DNA from: Sporosarcina sp. ACRSM
GTDB lineage: Bacteria > Bacillota > Bacilli > Bacillales_A > Planococcaceae
Length of the DNA stretch: 64,000 nucleotides
NCBI RefSeq assembly: GCF_022346545.1
Contig: NZ_JAKRNU010000011.1
Span: forward strand, 62,001 to 126,000
Direction: 5' to 3'
How positions within the stretch are numbered: the stretch's first letter is position 1; each line of letters begins with the position of its first letter. The notes beneath the pieces are model-generated. The model ran no database searches, was not told the DNA's origin, and saw only the letters and a list, made by a program, of their open reading frames with translations. Positions 35,409 to 43,834 of this stretch are shown here, piece after piece. A program made the translations under genes and the position numbers.

Positions 35409-36554
35409 ATGATATCTACAAGAAATAACGACTTATTATTGCAAAATATCGACCCGTCCGAATCCTTCCCGGTTTCATTTGAGCAGTTGGAAACAGCAGC
35501 GCAGGCAAAAATGGGAACAGGCGCATTCGGCTATGTCCACTCCGGTGCCGGCCGTGAAGAAACTTTGCAAAAAAATGTTTCTTCCTTTTCCAAGTACGCT
35601 ATCGTTCCTCGTTTTTTAAATGATGTAACAGAACTGGATACTTCCGTCCAACTTTTCGGACGTACATATGCCACACCATTATTCGTCGCTCCGGTTGGCG
35701 TACAAAAAATTGCGCATGAAGACGGGGAAATTGCCACTGCACAAGCAGCCGCTTCCCTCGGTATTCCTTTCATCCAAAGTACGGTGTCCAGCTATTCCAT
35801 CGAAGAAGTCAAAGAAGTAACCGGTGATAGTCCGAAATGGTTCCAGCTCTATTGGTCAAGTCAGAATGCGGACATTTCCTACAGCATGGTACAAAGAGCG
35901 GAAGCTGCCGGCTATGAAGCAATTGTGCTAACGGTCGATACCGTCATGCTCGGCTGGCGTGAAGAAGATGTCAATAATCAATATTCCCCTTTGATGCAAG
36001 GGTTTGGAAAAGCGAATTATGTCAATGATCCTGTCTTCATGGCGTCTCTTCCGAATGATGACGACGATTCCATCATCCAAGGCATCGTGGACAATATTTA
36101 TCACCCTTCCCTTAGCTGGAAACAGGTAGCGGAGCTGAAAAAGAAAACTTCATTGCCAATCCTTCTAAAAGGTATCCTGCATCCAGAAGACGCGAAGCTG
36201 GCGATCGAAAACGGCATCGATGGCATCATCGTTTCCAACCACGGCGGGCGCCAACTAGACGGTGTCATCGCAAGTATCGATGCGCTTCGAGACGTTGTGG
36301 AAGCTGTTGAAGAAAAAATCCCTGTACTATTCGATAGTGGCATCCGTAGAGGCTCTGACGTTGTCAAAGCGCTGGCGTTAGGAGCAGATGCTGTTTTAGT
36401 CGGTCGGCCTTTCGTTTACGGCTTAGCAGTTGGCGGACAACAAGGTGTTGAAAAAGTATTATCCAATATCCTGCAGGAGATGAAAGTAACAATTTCATTA
36501 TCCGGATTCACGTCCGTCCGCGATCTGCGTAACGTTACAATTGTGAACCGATAA
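35409..36554 (+). CDS. FMN-dependent alpha-hydroxy-acid oxidase (lactate oxidase / lactate 2-monooxygenase type)
   Basis: 381 residues covering the FMN_dh family. FMN-binding APVGVQKIAHEDGE near 93, STVSSYSIEE near 122, YWSSQNAD near 143, the catalytic HIS in SNHGGRQLDG near 276 and the phosphate-binding GIRRGSDVVKALALGADAVLVGRPFVYG near 313-340. Such enzymes oxidise L-lactate or similar 2-hydroxy acids to keto acids with O2 (giving H2O2) or to the decarboxylated acid. The substrate is not certain. It follows metI by about 90 bases but is probably a separate unit; a terminator lies after its stop. Confidence 0.88.
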   Translation: MISTRNNDLLLQNIDPSESFPVSFEQLETAAQAKMGTGAFGYVHSGAGREETLQKNVSSFSKYAIVPRFLNDVTELDTSVQLFGRTYATPLFVAPVGVQKIAHEDGEIATAQAAASLGIPFIQSTVSSYSIEEVKEVTGDSPKWFQLYWSSQNADISYSMVQRAEAAGYEAIVLTVDTVMLGWREEDVNNQYSPLMQGFGKANYVNDPVFMASLPNDDDDSIIQGIVDNIYHPSLSWKQVAELKKKTSLPILLKGILHPEDAKLAIENGIDGIIVSNHGGRQLDGVIASIDALRDVVEAVEEKIPVLFDSGIRRGSDVVKALALGADAVLVGRPFVYGLAVGGQQGVEKVLSNILQEMKVTISLSGFTSVRDLRNVTIVNR

Positions 36555-36574
36555 AACTAGATAACAAACCCGAG

Positions 36575-36610
36575 CGCCAAGAGAAAGCACATGCTTCCCT
36601 TGGCGTTTTT
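36575..36610. terminator. Intrinsic terminator
   Basis: CGCCAAG pairs with CTTGGCG (inner AGCA/TGCT extends it) followed by TTTTTAT, between the hydroxy-acid oxidase and the convergent acetyltransferase. Confidence 0.78.
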
Positions 36611-36630
36611 ATATTCCAATTAACGAGCTG

Positions 36631-37296
36631 TTAGTGAAACGGATTTTTCCATTCCATTAAGAATCCATAATTCAACGATTCTTCGTCCTCTAAATAATTT
36701 TCCACTACAGCAACCGGCGTTCTTCCGCATCTCAATAAAAATGTAATGACAGGGTCTTTGAACTCTCCACTGATCACCGCCTGCACATAATCATCGGCAG
36801 TCATTTCGAACGCATGGAGATGATAACCAGGCATTCTTCCACCGCCAAGCAAACGTTCCAATTTCAGTTCGATCACGATTTGGTACATTGCCTGCATAAG
36901 CAACTTGCCAAGCCCCCATTTGCGATACTTCGGGCTTACAGCGATATCGACAATATAAAGCGTATTCCCCTTTGGATCGTGATTTCGGATATAGCCGTTG
37001 TCCGTCATCGCCTCCCATCGATGGGAGGGATGAGCCGGATCGAATTGCACACACAGACCTGTCAAGGAACCGACTAACCTGCCGTCCACTTCCACACAAA
37101 GGGTCCCTTCCGGGAAAAGGGTAATATGATTGGTCAGTTGCTCCTCATTCCACCATAAGTCAGATGGAAATGGCGGCGGAAAACATTCCGATTGGATGCG
37201 AATCATATCTGCAAAATCGTCCTTTGTATAATTTCGAACAACAGCACGAACAGGTCTCCCTTCATCGAAGACAAACACTTCACTGCGGTAGGCCAT
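36631..37296 (-). CDS. GNAT-family N-acetyltransferase
   Basis: 221 residues with a GNAT domain (about 15-165). The acetyl-CoA binding motif reads VSPKYRKWGLGKLLMQAMYQ near residue 112, consistent with R/Q-x-x-G-x-G/A (K-W-G-L-G-K). The acceptor substrate is unknown; the 55-residue C-terminal extension is unusual for a minimal GNAT. The ATG follows GGGGGATGAA. Monocistronic, leftward. Confidence 0.84.
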   Translation of the reverse strand: MAYRSEVFVFDEGRPVRAVVRNYTKDDFADMIRIQSECFPPPFPSDLWWNEEQLTNHITLFPEGTLCVEVDGRLVGSLTGLCVQFDPAHPSHRWEAMTDNGYIRNHDPKGNTLYIVDIAVSPKYRKWGLGKLLMQAMYQIVIELKLERLLGGGRMPGYHLHAFEMTADDYVQAVISGEFKDPVITFLLRCGRTPVAVVENYLEDEESLNYGFLMEWKNPFH

Positions 37297-37476
37297 TTCA
37301 TCCCCCTTTACCCGTCATATTTTTCCTCAATCTGAATATGATTTTTGATTCTCTTATCGCACACTATGCAGAAGATACAAGTAAGATTCATTTCATAACT
37401 TCAATCCTTCATCTACCAAAATGATACAAAATTCGGTATACTTCAATTAAAGAAAGAGAGAGGATGGAAGACATTT

Positions 37477-37863
37477 ATGAAATTCGAAATGATTGAAAAT
37501 GCATTTGAAACAGAGACATCCTTTGGACAACTGACCATTTCAGGGAATGATGAATATGGATTTAGACCTTATCAGCTGCTCATTTCATCGATTGCAGTTT
37601 GCAGCGGCGGTGTGTTGCGTAATATTTTGGATAAAATGCGGATGCCAGCCGAACATATCTCAATTGAGGTGAAGGAAGTCAAACGGAATGCGGAAATCGC
37701 CAACCGAGTCGAAAAAGTGCACCTCCATTTCACCATTAAAGGAGAAGCGATTGATGCATCCAAAATGGATAGAGTTTTTGAATTAACGAAGAAAAACTGT
37801 TCGATGGTACAATCCGTCATTGATTCCATCGAAGTTGTGGAGACTTATGAAGTACTAAATTGA
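37477..37863 (+). CDS. OsmC-family peroxide-reductase-like protein
   Basis: 128 residues. OsmC/Ohr fold with both expected cysteines: Cys48 in SSIAVCSGGVL and Cys107 in KKNCSMVQS. Such proteins reduce organic hydroperoxides through the paired cysteines. The protein is shorter than Ohr, closer to the YhfA-type OsmC group. The ATG at 37477 follows GAGAGGATGG. Substrate and physiological role are not determinable. A weak hairpin follows. Confidence 0.85.
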   Translation: MKFEMIENAFETETSFGQLTISGNDEYGFRPYQLLISSIAVCSGGVLRNILDKMRMPAEHISIEVKEVKRNAEIANRVEKVHLHFTIKGEAIDASKMDRVFELTKKNCSMVQSVIDSIEVVETYEVLN

Positions 37864-37878
37864 ATGTAGTGAATCTAA

Positions 37879-37912
37879 GCGCCTAGTCCGCAACTGTATT
37901 CGGACTGGGCGT
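37879..37912 (+). terminator. Probable terminator after the OsmC gene
   Basis: GCGCCTAGTCCG pairs with CGGACTGGGCGT (one G-T) followed by a modest T run TCTCTTTG. Confidence 0.55.
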
Positions 37913-37984
37913 TCTCTTTGCGCTCCTCCTTCCCTCCATGCTTCCACTCCAACGTCCTTCTTTGTAGATTCAATCGATTTTTAG

Positions 37985-38013
37985 TTGACCTTTTCTACTA
38001 TTCTTGTTACATT
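37985..38013 (+). promoter_or_regulatory. Predicted promoter of the siderophore-binding gene
   Basis: TTGACC (37985-37990), 17 bases, TACATT (38008-38013). The Fur box begins seven bases downstream, covering the start of transcription. Confidence 0.55.
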
Positions 38014-38019
38014 CTATAA

Positions 38020-38036
38020 GTGATAATGATTATCAC
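38020..38036. promoter_or_regulatory. Fur box
   Basis: GTGATAATGATTATCAC is a perfect palindrome containing the 7-1-7 Fur motif TGATAAT.ATTATCA. Iron repression of the downstream lipoprotein is strongly implied. Confidence 0.88.
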
Positions 38037-38064
38037 TATCATTCAAGGGAAATGAGGATATCAA

Positions 38065-39027
38065 ATGTTCAAGAAAAAAGGATTTGCCATTTTCTTCGTA
38101 CTCCTATTCATGTTTGTTGTAAGTGGTTGTACGAGCAATACGCCTCCAGAAGCGGCGACGGATGAACCGGAACAAGAAGCACCTACGACGAGAACTTATG
38201 ATAGTGTCAAAGGACCTGTTGAGCTACCGATGCATCCTGAACGCGTCGTCGTCATCGATCAAGATTATGTCGGGGATGTGTTAGCAACCGGCATTACACC
38301 CATCGCTACAACAGGCTGGGCATTTGAAACACCATACTTTGAAGAACAGCTAAAAGACGTTGAAAGCATCGGGGATAAATCATCGTTCTCCATTGAAAAA
38401 GTAATCGAGTTGGAACCAGATCTCATTCTTACGTATAACGAAGAACAATATGAGTCACTTTCCAAAATAGCACCGACTGTGATCATTCCATTCGGCATGT
38501 ATGCAGATTATAAAGAACGTCTTCTCGAAATTGCCAACGTGTTAAATCGAGAGGAAGAAGCAAAGCAATTCCTTGCTGATTTCGATAAAAAAGTGGAAGA
38601 TCAAAAGAAAGAACTGGAACCCATCCTTCAAAATGATCCTAAAATTGTCATCCTAGAAATGACGGATAAAGATTTATACCTCTTTGGGGACTCCTACGGT
38701 CGTGGGGGCCAGGTGATCTATAACGAACTTCAATTGAATGCCCCTCAAAAAGTAGTGGACATCGCTTTTAAAGACGGTTGGGCAAGCATCTCCCAAGAGA
38801 CGATTCCTGAATATCTCGGAGAGGCAGATTTTATCTTATTAGGCGTTCGTGACAACGGCGTTGAAAATAGTAAAGAAATTATGAAGAGCCAGCTATGGAA
38901 AGACCTCCCTGCCGTGAAAGCCGGCCATATCTTTGAATATGAACTCAATACTTTCTACTTCCAAGATCCGATCGCCTTGGAATACCAAATGAAAGAGATT
39001 GCCGATTTCATTAAAAGTAAATACTGA
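38065..39027 (+). CDS. Siderophore/iron-complex ABC transporter substrate-binding lipoprotein
   Basis: 320 residues. Lipoprotein signal with lipobox VSGC (Cys22), an Ala/Glu-rich linker, then a PeriplasmicBP_2 (FecB/FeuA-type) domain with VELPMHPERVVVIDQDYVGDVLATGI near residue 53 and a C-terminal helix. It binds an iron-siderophore complex at the outer face of the membrane. It stands alone: no FecCD-type permease or ATPase is adjacent, so its partner membrane proteins must be elsewhere (YfiY/YhfQ-type arrangement). Repressed by Fur through the box at 38020-38036. A strong GGTACC-containing terminator overlaps its stop codon. Confidence 0.92.
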   Translation: MFKKKGFAIFFVLLFMFVVSGCTSNTPPEAATDEPEQEAPTTRTYDSVKGPVELPMHPERVVVIDQDYVGDVLATGITPIATTGWAFETPYFEEQLKDVESIGDKSSFSIEKVIELEPDLILTYNEEQYESLSKIAPTVIIPFGMYADYKERLLEIANVLNREEEAKQFLADFDKKVEDQKKELEPILQNDPKIVILEMTDKDLYLFGDSYGRGGQVIYNELQLNAPQKVVDIAFKDGWASISQETIPEYLGEADFILLGVRDNGVENSKEIMKSQLWKDLPAVKAGHIFEYELNTFYFQDPIALEYQMKEIADFIKSKY

Positions 39028-39077
39028 AAAGAACCAGGTACCGGACATGCGAGAAGTCCATGGTACCTGGTTCTTTT
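39027..39077. terminator. GGTACC-type terminator hairpin
   Basis: AAAAGAACCAGGTACC (39027-39042) pairs with GGTACCTGGTTCTTTT ending at 39077, with a GGAC/GTCC inner stem. Convergent genes on both sides. One of several GGTACC terminators in the window. Confidence 0.88.
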
Positions 39078-39095
39078 CTTTATATTCCCAACCGA

Positions 39096-39992
39096 TCAGT
39101 CGACATTTACGTGTAACGGGTTGCCTTCTAAAATCTGCTCCACCTCTTCATACCCTGTTGGAAATGCGAAGTTATAACGAGCAGGGAGTGCAAAAACATA
39201 TTTGTCATTGCGATTCAGTTCTTTAGGTCCAATAGGCGCTGCACCTAGATGGAATTTTTCCTGTTGCAGCGCATCCCATTGCTCGATTGTGAAAATCAGG
39301 ATCGGAATGTCTTGGCGTGGATTTTCCGAAGTCCACTGTGGGTGCCGGATCGAAAGCATCGGGCCCTCTTCCATCTCCTCTCCCGTCACTGATTCTCCCT
39401 TCCACTTGTCCATCATAATCGAATAATCCTTCCAAGTGGCAGGTAACGTAAACTCAAATCCATATTCTTCATTTGTATAGACGAGTGTATCGCCCTGTTT
39501 TGCTTCACCAAGCGTAACCTCGTTGATCAACCAATGTTCGCCCATTTTTTCAACTACTAGATGGATCGGTATCTCGTTTACGGTTTGCCCAACATTTGTC
39601 CTTTCAACGACTTTCCCTTCTATTGCATAGATATGATCAGACTGTTTCTCCGTCGTTTCGATGTCAATCCGATCTGGCCAAGGACTGGAAGTTAATCTAC
39701 CCGGTGCTTTTAGAGGATCTGTCAGCCATTGTTCCACAAGCTGAGGGGAAACCGTTTCCCCATAATGCTCTTGCATACTTTTTTCCACTTCTTCTTGCGA
39801 TCCCATTAATGAAACGTTTTGAAGGTTATGGCCAAATTTTTCAACAACGTCGACTACGCTCTTTTCTTCGTCTATACTCGGATTTGTTACCTCTGTCTGA
39901 TCTTTCCCCTGCAGCTGACCTGTACTTTCTCCATTTGTACAACCAAACAATGGAATGCTCAATAGTAAAACTATACCAAGAAATTTCTTCAC
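39096..39992 (-). CDS. Hypothetical lipoprotein
   Basis: 298 residues starting with GTG at 39992 after AGGAGGGGAAC. A lipoprotein signal peptide with lipobox LFGC (Cys18) is followed by an acidic, Ser/Thr-rich linker and an extracytoplasmic body. The middle portion (about 45-165) resembles the layout of Firmicute surface proteins with NTF2-like transport-factor folds; the C-terminal part (about 165-298) is a separate domain with the segment YGFEFTLPATWKDYS typical of small lipoproteins. I cannot name a family. It is leftward and monocistronic. Confidence 0.72.
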   Translation of the reverse strand: MKKFLGIVLLLSIPLFGCTNGESTGQLQGKDQTEVTNPSIDEEKSVVDVVEKFGHNLQNVSLMGSQEEVEKSMQEHYGETVSPQLVEQWLTDPLKAPGRLTSSPWPDRIDIETTEKQSDHIYAIEGKVVERTNVGQTVNEIPIHLVVEKMGEHWLINEVTLGEAKQGDTLVYTNEEYGFEFTLPATWKDYSIMMDKWKGESVTGEEMEEGPMLSIRHPQWTSENPRQDIPILIFTIEQWDALQQEKFHLGAAPIGPKELNRNDKYVFALPARYNFAFPTGYEEVEQILEGNPLHVNVD

Positions 39993-40175
39993 TTTGTTCC
40001 CCTCCTAAAAAAAATTGTATACACATAGACGTTTCCACCACGTTTTTCGTTTCAATCCAACTTTCTAACGAATGAACCCATGACAACATACCCAAACGCC
40101 TCTACCTGCAATGGGTACCTCGTACCTTCCATGAATCCCCATATTTTCTTACACTAGTACGGAGAGGATCATCGT

Positions 40176-40652
40176 ATGAAAGGGGTGAGAGTTGTGCAGA
40201 AAAATATAACGGAAGAGGCTGAAAAGATAGATAGTGATTTCACTGCCGAAGCCATTTCATTGAATATGTGTACGCGCCCGATTTACCTTATTTTATGTTC
40301 TGGATTTATAACCTTTCTTTTTAGCATTTCACATGGTTGGCACTCCTTGACCCAATTTTTTCTGTTCATCACTGTCCTTTCGATAGCGTTTTTCTTTTGG
40401 TTTCCTTATTCAAAATTTGTCAAAAGACAAGTTGCAATTACAAAAGTGACCGTCGATATTGGGTCCCACTGCCTTTTTCCACGAGAAATCGATTATGTGG
40501 TTTGTAGAGCGAATGGCAATATGTTTGAATTTCACCTCCATCGCTCCAATGAAGCAACCCAAATTAGAATGGAAGATGAATGGAAGACCGCGACGAGGGA
40601 CCGTCTAAAACAGTGGTGCGAAAAGTTTGATATCCGCTTCGTTGAAAAATAA
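40176..40652 (+). CDS. Hypothetical two-helix membrane protein
   Basis: 158 residues with two hydrophobic segments (about 35-55 and 60-80) and cytoplasmic-looking flanks. The C-terminal half contains VTVDIGSHCLFPREIDYVV and ends at a lysine just before the stop. I do not recognise the family. The ATG at 40176 follows GGAGAGGATC; a GTG at 40194 behind AAGGGGTGAG is an equally plausible start. The stop codon coincides with the first bases of repeat B1. Confidence 0.6.
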   Translation: MKGVRVVQKNITEEAEKIDSDFTAEAISLNMCTRPIYLILCSGFITFLFSISHGWHSLTQFFLFITVLSIAFFFWFPYSKFVKRQVAITKVTVDIGSHCLFPREIDYVVCRANGNMFEFHLHRSNEATQIRMEDEWKTATRDRLKQWCEKFDIRFVEK

Positions 40653-40804
40653 AGTGAAACTTCAATCAGTGGGAGGTTCCTCATCCTCCACTGATTGTTA
40701 GTTGAACCAATCGGGCTTTTACGGGCAGTTGATCTCCCACCTCTCCTTATCGTTTTACTTAAGTCTTGAGATGGGAGTCTTACTGCCCGTTAATGCGGGA
40801 TAAA
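40648..40804 (+). repeat. Structured repeat, copy B1 (short form), fused to the stop codon of the preceding gene
   Basis: Begins AATAAAGTGAAACTTC, with the TAA serving as the stop of the 40176 gene. Contains CAATCAGTGG/CCACTGATTG hairpin, then ACGGGCAGT and CTCCCA pairing with TGGGAG and ACTGCCCGT, and ends TTAATGCGGGATAAA. Aligned with the reverse complement of 52850-53194, it has the same ends with the middle deleted. Confidence 0.82.
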
Positions 40805-40822
40805 TTCGAAGAGTACTTTATG

Positions 40823-40876
40823 AAAGCCCAAAAGGACCGGAGGAATTCATTTTCCTCTCGGCCCTTTTGGGCTTTT
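40823..40876 (-). terminator. Intrinsic terminator of the YheE-like gene
   Basis: AAAGCCCAAAAGG pairs with CCTTTTGGGCTTTT, enclosing a second stem (CCGGAGGA/TCCTCTCGG). Read leftward it ends in a T run just after the stop at 40882. Confidence 0.85.
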
Positions 40877-40881
40877 GCGTA

Positions 40882-41100
40882 TTATGCAAGAAGTTGCTGC
40901 ATTTTATTCGATACATTGGATTCAAGTTGTTGTAACTGTTCTGCCTCTAATTTATGGCAAGGTTGCGGATTGAACCAGTTGATGTCCCCTTCGTGGTAAA
41001 GTCCTTGAAATTCATTTCCTTGAATAAGGACCGAAAATGAAAACCATTCATGTGTTTGATCTTGAAATAATTCTTTTTTAATTTGAAATTTGGATAACAT
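40882..41100 (-). CDS. Small YheE-like (DUF5342-type) protein
   Basis: 72 residues from the ATG at 41100, preceded by GGAGGCGG; the upstream codons of the longer frame lack support. The FSFSVLIQGNEFQGLYHEGDINW region matches the pattern of the Bacillus YheE family (short proteins with a K/G-G-x-YH...G-x-I-x-W centre). Function unknown in all members I know. It is soluble and probably expressed alone; repeat A3 lies just upstream. Confidence 0.62.
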   Translation of the reverse strand: MLSKFQIKKELFQDQTHEWFSFSVLIQGNEFQGLYHEGDINWFNPQPCHKLEAEQLQQLESNVSNKMQQLLA

Positions 41101-41247
41101 AATAACCGCCTCCATCATTGTGTACTTTTCAATGTCATTCTGTATTACTAGAATACCTTTCACACATTATAGCAACATGAGAGGCAAATGAAAGTTTAAT
41201 GAGAAAAAATCCTTGGATGAAGGAACTTGGAAACAACCTTTCAAAGT

Positions 41248-41443
41248 ATCAATCACGCCTCGGCGTGATTGCGTCCAGATTTTGAATTGCGCTTGCGCAA
41301 TTAACTCCTTTCAAAATCTGTGACATCCGCCGGAGGCTTAACTTGAATCAGCAGGGAGTTTGTACTCCCTCTGATTGAAATGCATTCTGGCATTCATCCC
41401 ACCACTTATAGAAGTGGGGGACTTCTGCTGAATCAAGTTAAAC
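41248..41443 (+). repeat. Structured intergenic repeat, copy A3 (divergent copy)
   Basis: Same module order as A2 but with paired substitutions: CAATCACG/CGTGATTG, ATTGCG-CTTG-CGCAAT, AGGGAGT/ACTCCCT, CCACTT-ATAG-AAGTGG, and outer stem TTAACTTGA...TCAAGTTAA. It occupies most of the 383-base gap between the YheE-like gene and the SUKH gene. Confidence 0.85.
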
Positions 41444-41483
41444 CATCCCCCAGAAGCTATTCATGATTAGGAGCAAATACTTC

Positions 41484-42101
41484 TCACCTGAACTTTTTAG
41501 ATTTTGAAAGCAGGGTATTTGCACTTGAGCTGTTCAGCCTTGAGAGAAATTTATCACTTACTTTGATTTCTTCGATCATCGAATCCTCCAACGGATCAAC
41601 CCCCTCCTGCTTTTCAAAACTCATGATAAAATCTTTAAAGTTATTGTGAAGCAACACCAACGCTTGCCATAATTCCTTTTCAGAACTTGCATGCATTGTT
41701 TCTTGATGATGATCCCAATGATATATTTTCCCAATTGTCTCCTTTTTGACCCCAATACATAATTGGTCACCGCCTGGACATTCAGCAATCGGTATGACTT
41801 CATCGGGCAAACGTCCTTCGTAACGTGCCTTTAAAACCCTTACATCATAATCATCATTTTCAAGACCATAAAAGTTCACAAACGTTCTTGCTTCTATATC
41901 TACATGTGTAACAAGATGTTTGGCTGGATAAAAAATAATCTCTTGATCATCGAAGTCTAATGTGCCAAATCTTTGGAGAAAGTTCTTGTATTCACTAGGC
42001 AATGTAACACCCATCTCAACTTCAAGTTCCTGTATTTCTTGTTCAGAATGGCATCCGTATTTACTTGAAATGCCCAATTCACTCAATCTCTTACTATACA
42101 T
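41484..42101 (-). CDS. SUKH (SMI1/KNR4) domain protein
   Basis: 205 residues. The SMI1/KNR4 domain lies at about 17-150, with the start signature GCHSEQEIQELEVEMGVTLPSEYKNFL and GTLDFDDQEIIFYPAK near residue 45. In bacteria this fold is best known as an immunity protein of polymorphic toxin systems, but no toxin gene is nearby; orphans are common in Bacilli. The ATG follows AGGGGG. The C-terminal 50 residues are a charged, low-complexity tail. Function inferred only from the domain. Confidence 0.78.
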   Translation of the reverse strand: MYSKRLSELGISSKYGCHSEQEIQELEVEMGVTLPSEYKNFLQRFGTLDFDDQEIIFYPAKHLVTHVDIEARTFVNFYGLENDDYDVRVLKARYEGRLPDEVIPIAECPGGDQLCIGVKKETIGKIYHWDHHQETMHASSEKELWQALVLLHNNFKDFIMSFEKQEGVDPLEDSMIEEIKVSDKFLSRLNSSSANTLLSKSKKFR

Positions 42102-42433
42102 ATATTTACCCCCTTTCGACTGAAATAAAACGCTGTACGTTCAAGACTGGACTACTTTTACTGTCCAAGTTCATTCTCAACATTCTTCGGCTATCAATCA
42201 GGCTGCGGTTTTATCTACTTATGGTTTACGCCCTGAAAAATGCAGAGAGAATTTGGCCTTTTGTAGTTCCAGTTTACAGCATAATTGGTTGGTATTCCAA
42301 TTTTCAAAAAGGTTTCAATGCGTTTAGAACAGGGCATCTTAATGTCGTCTCAAACAGTCTTGCCGGATTCACATCCATATAGATTCTGTGTAATAATTCT
42401 CAAATCCCCACAAAAATGGAAGGAGTGTGCTCT
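42102..42433. other. Intergenic region with nothing recognisable
   Basis: 332 bases between the SUKH gene and the MFS gene. Apart from the ribosome sites at its edges (GGGGG at the left, AAGGAG at 42420-42425) I see no terminator, riboswitch, repeat or convincing promoter. Short in-frame stretches exist but lack ribosome sites. Confidence 0.5.
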
Positions 42434-43819
42434 TTGGAAACAGCGTATAGAGGAACAAATAAAATGATTACAGGTATCGTCTTCGGCGTGTTGACGTTCT
42501 GGTTATTTGCCCAAGCAATGGTCAACATTGTGCCTACCGTGCAAGAAGATTTAGGTGTTTCTGCTGGAACACTCAATATCGCCATCAGTTTAACAGCGCT
42601 ATTTTCGGGAATATTTATCGTAGCTGCTGGGGGACTTGCCGATAAAATCGGACGTAAAAAAATAACAAATCTTGGCCTCATTTTGAGTATTATCGGCTCG
42701 CTTTGCTTAGTATTGGCAAACGGTGCCCTCTTACTCGTTTTAGGTCGAGTGATCCAAGGTTTATCAGCAGCTTGTATTATGCCTGCAACAATTGCATTGG
42801 TCAAAGCTTATTTTGAAGGAGAAGAGCGTCAACGTGCGTTAAGTTACTGGTCGATCGGCTCTTGGGGTGGATCGGGTGTCTGTTCGTTTTTAGGAGGCGC
42901 CATTGCCACTTATATGGGATGGAAATGGATTTTTATCTTTTCCATTATTTTCGCTCTCCTTGCGTTGTGGTTAATTAAGGACACGCCTGAAAGTAAAGCA
43001 GCGGATACAGGGAATTCTAAATTTGATAGTACCGGTTTGATTATTTTTATCATTACGATGCTGGCCTTGAATATTGTCATTACCCAAGGCGATGAAATTG
43101 GATGGACAAGCTGGATTACAATCGTATTGGCAGCTGTCACCATTATCGGGGCAATCGTCTTCGTAAAAGTGGAAAATGGTAAGTCCAATGCATTGATTGA
43201 TTTTGGTTTATTTAAAAATGCACCTTATACAGGGGCAACCGTATCAAATTTCTTGCTGAACGCTGTTGCTGGAACATTGGTCGTTGCCAATACGTATGTA
43301 CAAGAAGGAAGAGGGTTTACTTCATTCCAATCCGGTATGCTGTCCATCGGCTATTTAGTTGCCGTCCTGGCCATGATTCGTGTCGGAGAAAAGATTTTAC
43401 AAAAAGTCGGTGCGAAAAAACCGATGCTATGGGGCACGACTTTAACGCTCATCGGTGTTGGTGTCATGGGGTTAACGTTTTTACCCGATCTCGCTTACAC
43501 CATCGTTGTCTTTATCGGCTTTGCTCTTTTCGGCTTAGGGCTGGGCATTTACGCCACACCTTCTACAGATACAGCCGTATCGAATGCACCTGACGATAAA
43601 ATCGGTGCAGCCTCCGGAATTTACAAAATGGCAAGTTCCCTCGGTTCAGCATTCGGGGTTGCTATATCCGCAACGGTTTATGCAACGATTTCACATACAA
43701 GCGGCGTGAGTGTTGCAGCTACCGGTGGAATTATTGCAAACGTCATCTTTGCAGTGATTGCATTACTATCCATTTTATTTTTGGTTCCAAACAATACCGG
43801 GAAAAACGATGTTCGATAG
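42434..43819 (+). CDS. MFS transporter, DHA2-type (EmrB/QacA)
   Basis: 461 residues from a TTG at 42434, eight bases behind AAGGAG; an upstream ATG at 42416 would sit ahead of that ribosome site. Twelve to fourteen hydrophobic segments, the conserved GGLADKIGRKK loop 2-3 motif near residue 70 and GRVIQGLSAACIMPATIALV near 105 typical of multidrug-efflux/H+ antiporters. It exports small molecules. The following amidohydrolase gene, 15 bases downstream, is co-transcribed and may indicate an amide or N-acyl compound as the common substrate. Confidence 0.88.
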   Translation: METAYRGTNKMITGIVFGVLTFWLFAQAMVNIVPTVQEDLGVSAGTLNIAISLTALFSGIFIVAAGGLADKIGRKKITNLGLILSIIGSLCLVLANGALLLVLGRVIQGLSAACIMPATIALVKAYFEGEERQRALSYWSIGSWGGSGVCSFLGGAIATYMGWKWIFIFSIIFALLALWLIKDTPESKAADTGNSKFDSTGLIIFIITMLALNIVITQGDEIGWTSWITIVLAAVTIIGAIVFVKVENGKSNALIDFGLFKNAPYTGATVSNFLLNAVAGTLVVANTYVQEGRGFTSFQSGMLSIGYLVAVLAMIRVGEKILQKVGAKKPMLWGTTLTLIGVGVMGLTFLPDLAYTIVVFIGFALFGLGLGIYATPSTDTAVSNAPDDKIGAASGIYKMASSLGSAFGVAISATVYATISHTSGVSVAATGGIIANVIFAVIALLSILFLVPNNTGKNDVR

Positions 43820-43834
43820 GAGGGGGCAAGTTTT

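Noticed and set aside
37985-38036. Zur or PerR box instead of Fur
   Set aside because: The palindrome and the siderophore-binding lipoprotein fit Fur best; PerR and Zur motifs differ at key positions, although overlap of consensus means it is not absolute.
42102-42433. A degraded gene in the gap before the MFS transporter
   Set aside because: Short open frames occur on both strands, but none has a ribosome site or recognisable protein similarity.
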